64,000 nt of DNA from Hymenobacter plasmatis (GCF_020711255.1 NZ_JAJFAW010000015.1:1-64000), one strand, 5' to 3'. Counted from the stretch's first letter, positions 46,517 through 56,095 are shown. Numbers and translations are program-made. The notes: generated by a model from the letters alone, not told the origin.

Positions 46517-47497
46517 ATGAAAACCCGTGAACTCGGCCGTACCGGCCAACAAGTTTCTGCGCTCGGATTGGGCTGCATGTCCATGGCTTCTGATTACGCC
46601 TATGGCCCCAGCGATGAGCGGGAAGCCGTGGCCACCCTGCACCGCGCGCTGGAGCTGGGCGTGACTCTTTGGGACACGGCCGACATCTATGGTTTCGGGG
46701 CCAATGAAGAGCTGTTGCGGCAGGTGCTGGTGCCCAATCGGACGCAGGTGTTTCTCGCCACCAAATTTGGGTTCGTGGCCGATGGCAAAGGCGGTTCGGT
46801 GGTAGATGTGCGCCCCGAGCGCATTGCTGCTGCCTGCGATGCCAGCCTGCAGCGCCTGGGCATCGATACCATTGACTTGTACTACGCCCACCGCATCGAC
46901 CCGGCCGTGCCGGTGGAAGAAATGGTGGGCGCCATGGCAGCGCTGGTGCAGGCTGGGAAAGTGCGGTTTTTAGGGCTATCGGAAGCTTCGGCAGCCTCGC
47001 TGCGGCGGGCGGCGGCTACCCACCCCATTGCGGCGCTGCAATCGGAGTATTCGATGTTTACCCGCGACGTGGAGGCAGAAATCCTGCCCACTTGCCGCGA
47101 GTTGGGTGTGAGCCTTGTGCCGTTCTCACCGCTGGGCCGCGGGCTGCTCACCAACCCCGGCCCGCAACTGGCCGAAAAGGATTTGCGGCGCAGCATGCCC
47201 CGGTTTGGCGAGGAAGTGGGCGATGCCAACGCGCCGTTGGTGGCCGGCCTCCACCAGTTGGCTACCGAAAAAGGCATCAGCACCGCGCAGCTGGCCTTGG
47301 CGTGGCTGCTGGCGCAGGATGCCCACATCATCCCTATTCCCGGCACCAAGCGCCGGAAGTATCTGGAAGAAAACGCCGCCGCTGTGGACGTTGAGCTTTC
47401 GCCAGCCGATACCCAGCGTCTCCAGGAATTGCTGGCGGCCCACCCCGTAGTAGGGGCGCGCTACGGCGAAGGCGCCTTAAAGCTGGTGAACCGCTAG
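46517..47497 (+). CDS. Aldo/keto reductase
   Basis: A 326-residue TIM-barrel NADPH oxidoreductase from ATG 46517 (MKTRELGRTGQQVSALGLGC). The catalytic tetrad is visible: LWDTADIYG (Asp and Tyr), LATKFGF (Lys) and YYAHRIDP (His). SEYSMFTRDVEAEILP and FSPLGRGLLT near residue 205 and PIPGTKRRKYLEEN near 275 match the AKR13/YakC-like group. It reduces aldehydes or ketones; the natural substrate is unknown. The start follows a repeat-rich leader and upstream in-frame Met codons are within that leader. Confidence 0.9.
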   Translation: MKTRELGRTGQQVSALGLGCMSMASDYAYGPSDEREAVATLHRALELGVTLWDTADIYGFGANEELLRQVLVPNRTQVFLATKFGFVADGKGGSVVDVRPERIAAACDASLQRLGIDTIDLYYAHRIDPAVPVEEMVGAMAALVQAGKVRFLGLSEASAASLRRAAATHPIAALQSEYSMFTRDVEAEILPTCRELGVSLVPFSPLGRGLLTNPGPQLAEKDLRRSMPRFGEEVGDANAPLVAGLHQLATEKGISTAQLALAWLLAQDAHIIPIPGTKRRKYLEENAAAVDVELSPADTQRLQELLAAHPVVGARYGEGALKLVNR

Positions 47498-47574
47498 GCT
47501 ATCAGCCCAAGCCGGCCTTCTACTAGTTAAAGGCCTCTCCCCTATTCAGAACTCGCAAAGGCAGCTATTAAAAT

Positions 47575-48390
47575 CTATTCCGGCAGGGTTCGCACGTAGC
47601 TGTGGGTCACGGGCACGGGGCTGGCTACGCCCTGCTGCGCGAGGGCGCGCTGCAGCTTCTCGATGAGGCGGGCCTGGGCTGGCGCATTCTGGCCGGCTTG
47701 GGTGTACGCCCGAAAAGCGACAGTCATGCCCCCTGGCTTGAGCGCGGTAACCACCACCTGGGGGGCTGGCTCTTCCATTACCTGCTCATCGGCCTGCATC
47801 AGGGGTACCGCCCAACTGCGCAGGTCGTTGAGGCTGGTGCTGTTGTCGACGTCGGCCAGCACCTCTACCAGGGCTTTATTCTGGGCTGTTTTATTGACGA
47901 TGACGTTGTTGGAAGTGGCTCCGTTGGGCAGGATGATGGTGTCGCCCTGCGGCGTGACGAGGATGGTGTTGAAAATCTGGATTTCCCGCACCTCGCCCGA
48001 TTTCCCCTGCGACTCGATAGTATCGCCGACGATGTAGGGCTTGAAAATGAGGATGAGCACGCCGCCCGCAAAGTTGGCCAGCGTGCCCTGCAGGGCCAGG
48101 CCCACCGCCAGGCCCGCCGCCCCCAGAATGGCCACAAACGACGTGGTTTCGAAGCCCACCATGCCCGCCACCGAAACCAGCAGCAGCACCTTCAGCACAA
48201 TGTTGGCCAGGCTGGTCAGAAACGTGCTCAGCGAAACATCAAACCGCTTGGTGCCCTTAGCCAGGAGGCGGGTAACCCAGCTAATCAGCCACCAGCCCAC
48301 CACCAGCGCCAGGGCCGCCATGAGCACGCGCGGCAGGTAAAGCACGACTAGGTTTTGAAATTGCTGCGCGTACGTAGTAACTTCTTTCAT
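47575..48390 (-). CDS. Small mechanosensitive channel (MscS family)
   Basis: A 271-residue inner-membrane protein. Three hydrophobic helices come first (LYLPRVLMAALALVVGWWLI, LANIVLKVLLLVSVAGMVGF, and the pore helix FVAILGAAGLAVGLALQGTLANFAGGVLIL with the Ala/Gly packing pattern near residues 80-110). RPFKVGD-like KPYIVGDTIESQG and GEVREIQIFNTILVTPQGD start the beta domain. It releases solutes on hypo-osmotic shock. Met 48390 is preferred; an upstream Met adds four residues. The following DUF6090-like gene lies upstream in the same direction. Confidence 0.9.
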   Translation of the reverse strand: MKEVTTYAQQFQNLVVLYLPRVLMAALALVVGWWLISWVTRLLAKGTKRFDVSLSTFLTSLANIVLKVLLLVSVAGMVGFETTSFVAILGAAGLAVGLALQGTLANFAGGVLILIFKPYIVGDTIESQGKSGEVREIQIFNTILVTPQGDTIILPNGATSNNVIVNKTAQNKALVEVLADVDNSTSLNDLRSWAVPLMQADEQVMEEPAPQVVVTALKPGGMTVAFRAYTQAGQNAPAQARLIEKLQRALAQQGVASPVPVTHSYVRTLPE

Positions 48391-48432
48391 AAGGAAAAAC
48401 AAAGGGGGTAGGAAGCGAGCGTCGCGTAACCG

Positions 48433-49158
48433 TTACTCGTGCGCCTGGTGGGCTTCGATTTCGCGAATAAGCTTGCGGGTACCCTGCAGCACTCCGTGAT
48501 AGCGCTGCATGATGCTCATAATCTCATTATCCTTACTCAGATAATTATACATCTGGTCGGACTGCATGACGGCTGCGAAATTATCGCCCGAGCGCTGCAG
48601 GTGTTCGTCGAGGTATTTCTGGATGGTGCTCGCTTTATACTGGGAAAAAGACCGTGTTTCGCCTACCAGGCCCGGAATGCTCTCCTGGTAATTTTCCAGA
48701 ATGGCACTCAGCAGTTCGTCGTTTTCGATGATGCCTAGCTTGCCGGCCGATTTCAGGCCTTCGAACCGCGACGAGTTAGGCAGCAGGTTGGTTTCGCTGC
48801 GTAGCGTCCACTGATAGTTGCGCAAGCTGTCCGAGTCCGCAGTTTGCGAACTCAGGGTGCGGAAGTAGCGGTAGCCTCGCAGCACCCGCGCGTAGCTCAA
48901 CGAATCATTGTGCAGCTCGGCCAGGTCGCTGGTCAGGTCGGCGCGAAGGCCGGTGAGGAATTTGCGCTCTTCGGCGCGCTCCACCGAATGCTCGTGCCAG
49001 GCGTGGAGCTGAATGGACAGCGTGATGGCAAATACAATGATGCCGATTTCGAGCAGGATTTCCGGCAGGCGGTGCCGCCAGCCCTTATCTTTTTCATGCG
49101 CTTCCTCCATGCCCAGGGCCTTTTTTCCGTGTTTGGTAATCAGGTCTACTTCAATCAT
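48433..49158 (-). CDS. DUF6090-like single-pass membrane protein
   Basis: A 241-residue protein with one membrane helix near residues 33-50 (EILLEIGIIVFAITLSIQLHAW), followed by EERKFLTGLRADLTSDLAELHN and a long helical region. The helix followed by Q-x-x-x-W and then paired acidic and basic residues is the layout of the Bacteroidota DUF6090 group. Function unknown; helical content suggests a coiled interaction domain on one side of the membrane. It precedes mscS by 31 bases in the same orientation, so co-transcription is likely. Confidence 0.7.
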   Translation of the reverse strand: MIEVDLITKHGKKALGMEEAHEKDKGWRHRLPEILLEIGIIVFAITLSIQLHAWHEHSVERAEERKFLTGLRADLTSDLAELHNDSLSYARVLRGYRYFRTLSSQTADSDSLRNYQWTLRSETNLLPNSSRFEGLKSAGKLGIIENDELLSAILENYQESIPGLVGETRSFSQYKASTIQKYLDEHLQRSGDNFAAVMQSDQMYNYLSKDNEIMSIMQRYHGVLQGTRKLIREIEAHQAHE

Positions 49159-49266
49159 TTGGCAAACTGCAATATGAAGTTCTCAGCCCGCTGCAGTGGC
49201 TTATAAATCCGTACTTATTAGCGTATAAAAATAGGCCTCCGTTGGAAAATATGCTTTATCTACGGC

Positions 49267-51327
49267 TTATTTTACCAGCTCAATTCCAAGAATCTGGTCG
49301 CCGATTTCGAGCTTGTGCACCACGTCCATGCCGCCAACTACCTGGGCGAAGATGGGGTAGCGGCCATCGAGGTGCGGGGTGGGCGTGTGTGTAATGAAGA
49401 ACTGGCAGCTCTCGGTGTCCTTGCCGGCCGAGGCCAGACCTACACTGCCTTCTTCGTAGTGGAGGTCGCCGAATTCGGAGCGCAGGTTGTAGGGCGCGCT
49501 GCCGTTGCCATCGCCGCGGGGGTCACCGCCCTGGGCCACGAAATTGGGCACCACGCGGTGGAAATACAGGTTGTCGTAGAAATGCTGGCCGATGAGCGTG
49601 ACGAAGCTGGCTACTGCGCCGGGTGCTTCGTTGGGCTTTAGCTCCAGCAGAATAATGCCCTTCGAAGTGCGCAGCCGCACCTGCTGGCCCAGCGGCACGC
49701 CCTGCACCACTGCCCAATCGATGGGGTGCTGCTGGGCAGTGGCTACTGGCGTGGGAGTAGGTTTGGGGGCTTTTTCCAGCTTATCGAGGGCTTGCTGCAG
49801 TCCCTGCCACGCCTCGATTTCGCGGGGCAGCTGCAGCTTGGCCTGGGCTTGGCGCAGGGCGGCCAAGTCGTCGGGCTGGGCCTGGGGGTAGAGCTTGGCG
49901 TCGGTGAGGGCTTCGGCGGCGGTACCGAGTTGGGCCACGTCGCCGCTGGCCAGGGCCTGGCGCATGGCGGCGGCAAAATCGGCGTGGCGGGCGGCGGGGA
50001 ATTCGGCCTGGCGGCGCATGGTGAGCAGCGCGCCCAGGGCATTGCCCGCTACCACGGGCGCTTGGCCAGCCGCAAATGCCTCGGCTTTTAATAGGTCAAA
50101 CGAAGCCGGGTCTTCAGCCAGGGCCTGTAGCAAAAAGCTCTTTTCGTACACAGTGGGGGCCGCGGCGTACCGTTTCTGAATCGTTTCGATGAGGCTGGGG
50201 CGGGCCGCCGGGCTGGCGTGGCGCACGGCGGCTTGCAATAGGGCCGCTCGCACCCGCGGCGAGGCTTGCTTGTTGCCGTCGGCCAGGGCCGCCAGCGCGG
50301 GGCCCGACTCCCCTTTGGCGTGGGCCAGCAGCCACTCGGCCGCCGTGAGAGCCACGGGAGCCCGGTCATGGCTCAGGGCATAAAAGACGGCCTTGCGGCT
50401 GGCAGAATACGTTTCGGCATCAAAAGGCAGGGCGCGAATGGCGCTAAGCCGCACCCGATAATCGGGGTCTTTGGTGGCAAGTCGCGCCAGCACTCCGGCC
50501 GGCGTAACGCCACCCGAAGTAGCCGGAGCAGCCACCGTACCAGCCGCGGCCGGAGTAGCCACCGTCGAGGCAGTGGCTGGAGCAGCGGGGATGGCCGCCA
50601 GCTTGCCGAGCGTGGTAGCTGCCGCCGCGCGCACAGCGTAGGAACGGTCTTTTTGGGCTACGCGAAGCAGGGTTTCCTGGGCCAAACGCGCCAAATCAGC
50701 ATCGTAGCCGCGGGTGCGCGACAAGCCCACCATCGCTACCAACCGGGCGCGCTCGGGCAATCGGGGCGAGTTCAATACCAGCACCGTGCGGCGAATGCTT
50801 TCTGGGGAAATGAGGCCGCGCAGGGCGGCGCGGCTCAGGCCCAGCGCCAGGGCCGACGCCCGCGCGGTGTCGGTCAGGGCTTCCACGCGCCACAACTCGG
50901 GCAGGCTGCTGCGCGTGACGGTGCGGCCCAGCGCCTCGTGCTCGTAGCGGCGCACTGCATTATCCGTCTCCTTCAGCAGGCGCCCGCGCAGGCTGTCCAC
51001 GGCGGTGCTGTCGCCGGTTTGGCCCAGGGCGTAGGCCGCGGCGCGGCGCACGCTCAGGTCGGCGTCGCGCAGCAGCGGAATCAGGCCGGGCACGGCAGCC
51101 GGGGCCTGCACCGAGGCAAACGCCAGGGCCGCTTCGCGCCGGTAGGTGGGATTGGCGTTGGTGAGGAAGGGCAGCAGCGCGGCGGTGTTGCGCTCATCCT
51201 GAGCCGTACCGATTTGCCGAATGGTGGCGTCGTGGTACTTATTGGCCAGGTCGGCGCTGGGGCGAGGGGTGCGGGCGCAGGCGGCCAGCAAAAGCAGCAG
51301 CGGCCAGAGGCGAAGGGAGCGAGTCAT
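49267..51327 (-). CDS. HEAT-repeat lipoprotein with C-terminal cyclophilin-type peptidylprolyl isomerase
   Basis: A 686-residue protein. The signal LWPLLLLLAACART has the lipobox AAC. Residues about 40-530 are degenerate HEAT/PBS-type helical repeats (AVPGLIPLLRDADLSVRRAAAYALGQTGD, SYAVRAAAATTLGKLAA). The last 140 residues are a cyclophilin: VRLRTSKGIILLELKPNEAPGAVASFV, YDNLYFHRVVPNFVAQGGDPRGDGNG and CQFFITHTPTPHLDGRYPIFAQVVGGMDVV. It probably works as a periplasmic folding factor with a protein-binding superhelix. Its start overlaps the upstream glycosyltransferase stop as TAATG, implying coupled translation. Confidence 0.9.
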   Translation of the reverse strand: MTRSLRLWPLLLLLAACARTPRPSADLANKYHDATIRQIGTAQDERNTAALLPFLTNANPTYRREAALAFASVQAPAAVPGLIPLLRDADLSVRRAAAYALGQTGDSTAVDSLRGRLLKETDNAVRRYEHEALGRTVTRSSLPELWRVEALTDTARASALALGLSRAALRGLISPESIRRTVLVLNSPRLPERARLVAMVGLSRTRGYDADLARLAQETLLRVAQKDRSYAVRAAAATTLGKLAAIPAAPATASTVATPAAAGTVAAPATSGGVTPAGVLARLATKDPDYRVRLSAIRALPFDAETYSASRKAVFYALSHDRAPVALTAAEWLLAHAKGESGPALAALADGNKQASPRVRAALLQAAVRHASPAARPSLIETIQKRYAAAPTVYEKSFLLQALAEDPASFDLLKAEAFAAGQAPVVAGNALGALLTMRRQAEFPAARHADFAAAMRQALASGDVAQLGTAAEALTDAKLYPQAQPDDLAALRQAQAKLQLPREIEAWQGLQQALDKLEKAPKPTPTPVATAQQHPIDWAVVQGVPLGQQVRLRTSKGIILLELKPNEAPGAVASFVTLIGQHFYDNLYFHRVVPNFVAQGGDPRGDGNGSAPYNLRSEFGDLHYEEGSVGLASAGKDTESCQFFITHTPTPHLDGRYPIFAQVVGGMDVVHKLEIGDQILGIELVK

Positions 51328-52454
51328 TAATGAGGCATGGGAAATGAGGGCAGAACCGAACCTTTTGCTTTGGTGGAGCGCGGCGTTGGGCTGGCATTGC
51401 CCGACAATAACGCCAACTCCGCATCAAGCCGGGCAAAAAGCTCTTCGTTGTCCTGCTGCTGATAGCCAGCCAGCGCGGTTTCGAACCCGGCCAGGCCGTA
51501 CAGGAAAGCACGCAGGTTGTCGGCCGTGATGGTTTCAAAGTGCCGGCCGTAGCCCATCTGCTCCACTTCGGCGGCGTTGAGCCACTGTTCAAATTGAGCT
51601 GGAATGGGAATGGCGCAAATGGGCTTTTGCAGAAACACAGCCTCCGAAATCAGCGAGAAGCCGCCGTTGGTGACCACCGCCCGGCTGCTGGCCAGGTCGG
51701 CAATAAAGCCGGCCTCCGAGAAAGCGCGCAGCTGCACGTTGCCGTGGTCTTCCTCCTTATTGAAGCCGTAAACGCGGAATTCCTGGTCGGGCAGTTGCTG
51801 GAGCAAGGGCACCAGATTTTGCTGGTTGGTGGCCGATTGGTACACCAGCACGTGCTGGCCTTTGGTGGGCTTGGCGGCCAGGATTTCGGGTCGAATAATG
51901 GGCGGCACCAGCGTGGTATCCGGCTTGCTGAGGGGCAAGTTGAAGAAGGTGGTCACGAAATAGTGGCGGCTGCGCGGCAGCTTGGCCCGCACAATATTTT
52001 GCGCCAACTGAAAATTGCCACGCTCCGATTTCGGCACCGTCACGTTCAATTTGGCCCGACTGATAATCTGCATGTTATCAATGCTAATAATGGGCAGCCG
52101 GTGCATTTTAGCAAATAGATAACTGAAGGATTCAAAATCGGAAATAATTAATTCCGGCTTGAAATCGCAGAGCAGGTCGCGGTATTTGGCGAAGTTGACG
52201 CGCAGGTCATCAGGGGCGGTGCGCAGGGTGAGCACGGCGGTACGGGCCTTGCTCACGGCCAGGCCCTTGTAGGCCAGGTGGAAGCCCCGAATTTCGTGTA
52301 CACGGCCCGGAAACGCGGCGGCCAGCATCTGGTAGGCCCGGCTGCTGCTCACTACACACACCTGATGCCCCTGCGCCAGCAAATGGCCGATAACAACTTT
52401 GCTGCGGGTGGCGTGGCCCAGGCCCTCGCCGGGCACTCCGTATAGAATATTCAT
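51327..52454 (-). CDS. MJ1255/VC2487-like GT-B glycosyltransferase
   Basis: A 375-residue protein. GEGLGHATRSKVVIGHLLAQGH near the N-terminus is the glycine-rich GxGHATR motif of the MJ1255-type glycosyltransferase family, related to MurG and GT28. IISDFESFSYLFAK and the C-terminal donor site SRAVVTNGGFSLISEAVFLQKPICAIPI (near residues 255-285) agree. Donor and acceptor are unknown. It is the first gene of a two-gene unit with the HEAT-cyclophilin lipoprotein. A CATCTTTG sequence, one base off the minus-7 consensus, lies just upstream on the minus strand. The 327-base gap to the next gene contains nothing else I can identify. Confidence 0.85.
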   Translation of the reverse strand: MNILYGVPGEGLGHATRSKVVIGHLLAQGHQVCVVSSSRAYQMLAAAFPGRVHEIRGFHLAYKGLAVSKARTAVLTLRTAPDDLRVNFAKYRDLLCDFKPELIISDFESFSYLFAKMHRLPIISIDNMQIISRAKLNVTVPKSERGNFQLAQNIVRAKLPRSRHYFVTTFFNLPLSKPDTTLVPPIIRPEILAAKPTKGQHVLVYQSATNQQNLVPLLQQLPDQEFRVYGFNKEEDHGNVQLRAFSEAGFIADLASSRAVVTNGGFSLISEAVFLQKPICAIPIPAQFEQWLNAAEVEQMGYGRHFETITADNLRAFLYGLAGFETALAGYQQQDNEELFARLDAELALLSGNASPTPRSTKAKGSVLPSFPMPH

Positions 52455-52781
52455 GGGCGCAAAGATGCGCGGCGGCCGGCATTGCCCAGCCTACTTATCC
52501 CAACGGTACACTACAGCAAGTCAGCCGCTTTTTTACCCGGGAAGGAAATTGGGCAGACCAGGGCAAATTCAGCTCAGAAAGTGGACGAATTCACCAAGAA
52601 GCTTGCCCGGCGCTAAGAAGACATAAACCACTAACTATTAATTGCATTAACTATGATATACTAATCTAGAAAGGCATACTATTAATCAGCTCAACTCGTT
52701 TAGGGCCGGTTTCTACTCCTGAGTTTCGGCGGTTTCGGCGCGGTTTTCGTTTTCAGCCGCGTACTGTTAACCTTTGCACCT

Positions 52782-53711
52782 ATGAATATCCCTTTCTCGC
52801 TGCACTCCTTCCTGCGGCCGGCCGCCGCACTGGCCGCTGCCACGCTCCTGCTGGCCACTTCCTGCACGGCCCCCCGGGCCATTGTGGCCACCGGCAAAGT
52901 CACGCCGCAAGGAGAATTTCGGGTGGGCTACAACCAGGGGTTCAACATTGCCACGGCCCCGCTGAGCAAGGCCGGCGCCGCCGTGCGGGATGCCGCCACC
53001 ACCGCGGCCAACAAGGATACCGTGGGCTATGGCGGCTCCGTCAAGAACCTGCAGGCGGCGGCGCTGGCCTACATTCTTGACCCCGTGCAGCCCACCGCCG
53101 ACCTGAGCATTCGCTACGGCATCCTGCCGCGCCTCGATGCCGGTTATAAGTATGCGTTCGGCTCGCACGTATTCGATGCCCAGTTCCAGCTGCTGGGCCC
53201 CACGGGCTCGCCCGAAAACCCGGGTGCCGGGGCGGCCTCGGGCACTACCTACGCCAGCATCGGCCTGCAGTTTGCCACCCAGCGCGCCAAGCTGCCCAGC
53301 ATTCCTTTTCTGGGCGACATCAATTCGGTGTTGAATTTTAAAGCCACCCGCAACGACCTGCTGGTGCCGCTCATTTTCAGCCAGTCGTTTGGGCCGGAAG
53401 AAGAAATTGGCGCTATCAGCTACGGCGTGGTGTACGCCCACAGCTGGGTAAATTATGGCTTTGCGCCCGACAACGTGTACCTCAACACCCAGAAAATCCC
53501 GGCGCTGCCCAACCAAAGCCGCGATTTTTCTTCCTACGGCGCGTTTCTCAACGTGAAATTGGGCTACCGCTACGTCTACGTGATTCCGGCTGTGTCCATC
53601 TTCTACCAGAACTACGGCGAATACGCCCTGCTCAACGGCGCCAGCACCTCCTTGAGCGGCGTCACGTTTGTGCCTTCGCTGGGCTTCCAGCTGCGAATTC
53701 CGACCAAATAA
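52782..53711 (+). CDS. Outer-membrane-like lipoprotein, unknown function
   Basis: A 309-residue protein with a lipoprotein signal (AALAAATLLLATSC, lipobox ATSC). The mature part has alternating hydrophobic strands with Tyr/Asn/Gly turns (ADLSIRYGILPRLDAGYKYAFGSHVFDAQFQLLG, FSSYGAFLNVKLGYRYVYVIPAVSIFYQNYG) and ends FVPSLGFQLRIPTK, suggesting a small beta-barrel or lipocalin-like fold. I cannot name a family. It is not close to other genes of known function and precedes guanine deaminase by 109 bases. Confidence 0.75.
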   Translation: MNIPFSLHSFLRPAAALAAATLLLATSCTAPRAIVATGKVTPQGEFRVGYNQGFNIATAPLSKAGAAVRDAATTAANKDTVGYGGSVKNLQAAALAYILDPVQPTADLSIRYGILPRLDAGYKYAFGSHVFDAQFQLLGPTGSPENPGAGAASGTTYASIGLQFATQRAKLPSIPFLGDINSVLNFKATRNDLLVPLIFSQSFGPEEEIGAISYGVVYAHSWVNYGFAPDNVYLNTQKIPALPNQSRDFSSYGAFLNVKLGYRYVYVIPAVSIFYQNYGEYALLNGASTSLSGVTFVPSLGFQLRIPTK

Positions 53712-53820
53712 CACGGCACACCCTTCGCGGCAGCGGGGCAAGTGAAATTCCACGTGCGTTTTGACGTTCTTTGTAGCCCGTTTTTTTAGCGGAATACCAG
53801 ACCCTAGAACTCAACGCCTC

Positions 53821-54297
53821 ATGGAAGCTCCCAACCCCGAATTCATGCGCGAAGCCATTCGCCTGTCCATCGAAAAAATGCAGGCCGGGCACGGTGGGCC
53901 CTTTGGCGCGGTGGTGGTGAAGGACGGCAAAATCATTGCCCGCGGCTTCAACCAAGTCACCAGCACCCACGACCCCACCTGCCACGCCGAAGTGGATGCC
54001 ATTCGCAAGGCCTGCGCCGCGCTCGGCACCTTCCAGCTCGACGGCTGCGACCTCTACACCAGCTGCGAACCCTGCCCCATGTGCCTGGGCGCCATTTATT
54101 GGGCCCGGCCCCAGCGCGTGTTCTACGGCAACACCAAAGCAGACGCCGCTGCCATTGGCTTCGACGACCAGTTCATCTACGAGGAGTTGGACCGCCCCAT
54201 GGCCGCCCGCCAGCTGCCCATGACGCAGCTGCTGCGCGACGAGGCCCTGGCCAGCTTCCAGGCCTGGGAACAAAAGGAAGGCAAAACGGAGTATTAA
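53821..54297 (+). CDS. Nucleoside/guanine deaminase (GuaD-type)
   Basis: A 158-residue cytidine-deaminase-fold enzyme from ATG 53821 (MEAPNPEFMREAIRLSIEKM). HAEVDAIRKAC supplies the zinc-binding His and catalytic Glu, and SCEPCPMCLGAIYWA the two zinc Cys residues. GGPFGAVVVKDG is also conserved. FDDQFIYEELDRP near residue 120 is typical of the guanine deaminase subgroup. It converts guanine to xanthine, the substrate of the xanthine dehydrogenase encoded next, so it opens the purine-degradation region. A longer upstream frame adds 20 residues without family support. Confidence 0.9.
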   Translation: MEAPNPEFMREAIRLSIEKMQAGHGGPFGAVVVKDGKIIARGFNQVTSTHDPTCHAEVDAIRKACAALGTFQLDGCDLYTSCEPCPMCLGAIYWARPQRVFYGNTKADAAAIGFDDQFIYEELDRPMAARQLPMTQLLRDEALASFQAWEQKEGKTEY

Positions 54298-54320
54298 ACT
54301 AGCTAGCCCACCGGCAATTA

Positions 54321-54522
54321 GGCCATGCTGAACGCAGCGAACCGGAGGTCGGCGTAGCCAAGCATCTTTACCGCTTCGTTGCAAACCGCCTGTCATGCTG
54401 AGCTTGCGAAGCATCTTATCACGGCTCAACGATTGGTTCCACGGGGATAAGATGCTTCCTTCGGGACGTCAGATAAGCATGACAAGAGGCGCGGTAAAGA
54501 GGCCGCGCTCTGCATGACGTTC
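54321..54522. repeat. Palindromic intergenic repeat, copy 2
   Basis: GGCCATGCTGAACGCAGCGA begins at 54,321 and a converging half ends GCTCTGCATGACGTTC at 54,522, with CCTGTCATGCTGAGCTTGCG and GATAAGATGCTTCCTTCGGG in between. It fills most of the gap between the deaminase and xdhA. Confidence 0.75.
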
Positions 54523-54541
54523 TAGTTAGATTTATTATCAG

Positions 54542-56083
54542 ATGATAGAATTTTACCTCAACGACCAGCCCATTCGCACCGCCGAGCCGCAGGCCAGCGC
54601 GCTGCTTGACTTTGTGCGCTACCACGAGCACCTCAAAGGCACCAAAATTGGCTGCCGCGAGGGCGACTGCGGCGCCTGCACCGTGCTGGTGGGCGAACTG
54701 GCGCTCGATGGCCAAACCATTGCCTACCAGAGCATGACCAGCTGCCTCACGCCGCTGGGCAATGCCCACGGCAAGCATATCGTCACCGTTGAGGGCATCA
54801 ATGCCGCGGCCGGGCAGCTCACGCCCGTGCAGCAGGCCATTGTGGAAGAGGGCGGCTCGCAGTGTGGCTTTTGCACGGTGGGCTTCGTGATGTCGCTCAC
54901 CGGCCACAGCTTGAGCGAAAAGCCCGCCACCGAAAAAAGCACCATCGCCGCCATCGACGGCAACATTTGCCGCTGCACCGGCTACAAATCGCTGGAGCGC
55001 GCCGCGGCCACCCTCACGGCCCAACTGGCCAACCGCCCCACTCAAAACGCGGTAGGCTGGCTCAGTGAGCAGCAATATGTGCCCGCCTACTTCGAAAGCA
55101 TGCCCGCCAAGCTGGCCAAGCTGCGCACCGCAACTGTAGCTGCTAAAGATGCTGAAGCAGCTACTCCCACGGCTCAGAACAACGGCTCAACTGCCGTATC
55201 CACCTCGCCCAGCGGCCATGCCCAAAGCCAGAACGGCCACATCGGTGCCCCGTCACTCGGTCATTCAGTCACTCATCCACTCTTGGGCGGTGGCACCGAC
55301 TTGCTGGTGCAGCGCCTCGAAGAACTACGCGAGCAGCCCGTGCGCCTGGTATTTGACCAGGCCGGCCGGCGCGGCATCCGCCAGGAGGCAACCGCGGGCC
55401 GCGTGGTGCTGGGCGCTGCTACCACAGCCAGCCACTTGCTCGAATCGGAGCTAATGCGCAACCTGATTCCCCAGTTGCCACAATACCTGAAACTAGTATC
55501 TAGCACGCCTATCCGCAACATGGGCACTGTGGCCGGCAATTTCATCAACGGCTCGCCCATTGGCGATTTGACCATCATGTTCCTGGCCCTGGGCGCCTCC
55601 ATCACCCTCGCGGACCCAGCCGGCGCCACGCGCGAGCTGGCCCTACCTAACCTGTACCTGGGCTACAAAAAGCTGGCGAAAACTGCCGACGAGCAAGTCA
55701 CCGAAATCAGCTTCCCCACTCCTCTGCCCGGTGACTTTTTCAACTTCGAAAAGGTCTCCAAGCGCACGCACCTCGACATTGCCAGCGTGAACTCCGCCGC
55801 CTGGCTGCGAGTCGGAGGCGGCCTTATTCAGGCCGCGCGAGTATCGGCGGGCGGCGTGGGGCCGGTGCCGCTGTACCTGGCGCGCACCAGTGCCTTTTTG
55901 GTAGGTCGCGAGCTCTCGGCAGAGACCGTAGCAGCGGCCAATGAAGTAATGCAGTCGGAAATCAGCCCAATTTCGGATGTGCGCGGTACCGTTGACTACA
56001 AGCGGCTATTGCTGCGGCAGTTGCTGCTGGCGCATTTCCTGCGGTTTGCGCCAGAGAAAATGGAGTTGAGTGATTTGGTTTAA
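54542..56083 (+). CDS. xdhA: Xanthine dehydrogenase small subunit ([2Fe-2S] and FAD domains)
   Basis: A 513-residue protein. Residues 1-80 are a ferredoxin-like domain with GCREGDCGACTVLVG; residues about 80-165 hold the second cluster (SQCGFCTVGFVM, GNICRCTGYKSLE). A 65-residue Ala/Thr/Ser/Gln-rich linker (AATPTAQNNGSTAVSTSPSG) then leads to the FAD domain: HPLLGGGTDLLVQRLEE, STPIRNMGTVAGNFINGSPIGD, and the C-terminal CO-dehydrogenase-flavoprotein domain. It passes electrons from the molybdenum subunit to NAD. The linker is much longer than in typical XdhA. The next gene is the large subunit. Confidence 0.92.
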   Translation: MIEFYLNDQPIRTAEPQASALLDFVRYHEHLKGTKIGCREGDCGACTVLVGELALDGQTIAYQSMTSCLTPLGNAHGKHIVTVEGINAAAGQLTPVQQAIVEEGGSQCGFCTVGFVMSLTGHSLSEKPATEKSTIAAIDGNICRCTGYKSLERAAATLTAQLANRPTQNAVGWLSEQQYVPAYFESMPAKLAKLRTATVAAKDAEAATPTAQNNGSTAVSTSPSGHAQSQNGHIGAPSLGHSVTHPLLGGGTDLLVQRLEELREQPVRLVFDQAGRRGIRQEATAGRVVLGAATTASHLLESELMRNLIPQLPQYLKLVSSTPIRNMGTVAGNFINGSPIGDLTIMFLALGASITLADPAGATRELALPNLYLGYKKLAKTADEQVTEISFPTPLPGDFFNFEKVSKRTHLDIASVNSAAWLRVGGGLIQAARVSAGGVGPVPLYLARTSAFLVGRELSAETVAAANEVMQSEISPISDVRGTVDYKRLLLRQLLLAHFLRFAPEKMELSDLV

Positions 56084-56095
56084 ACATAAAATAGC

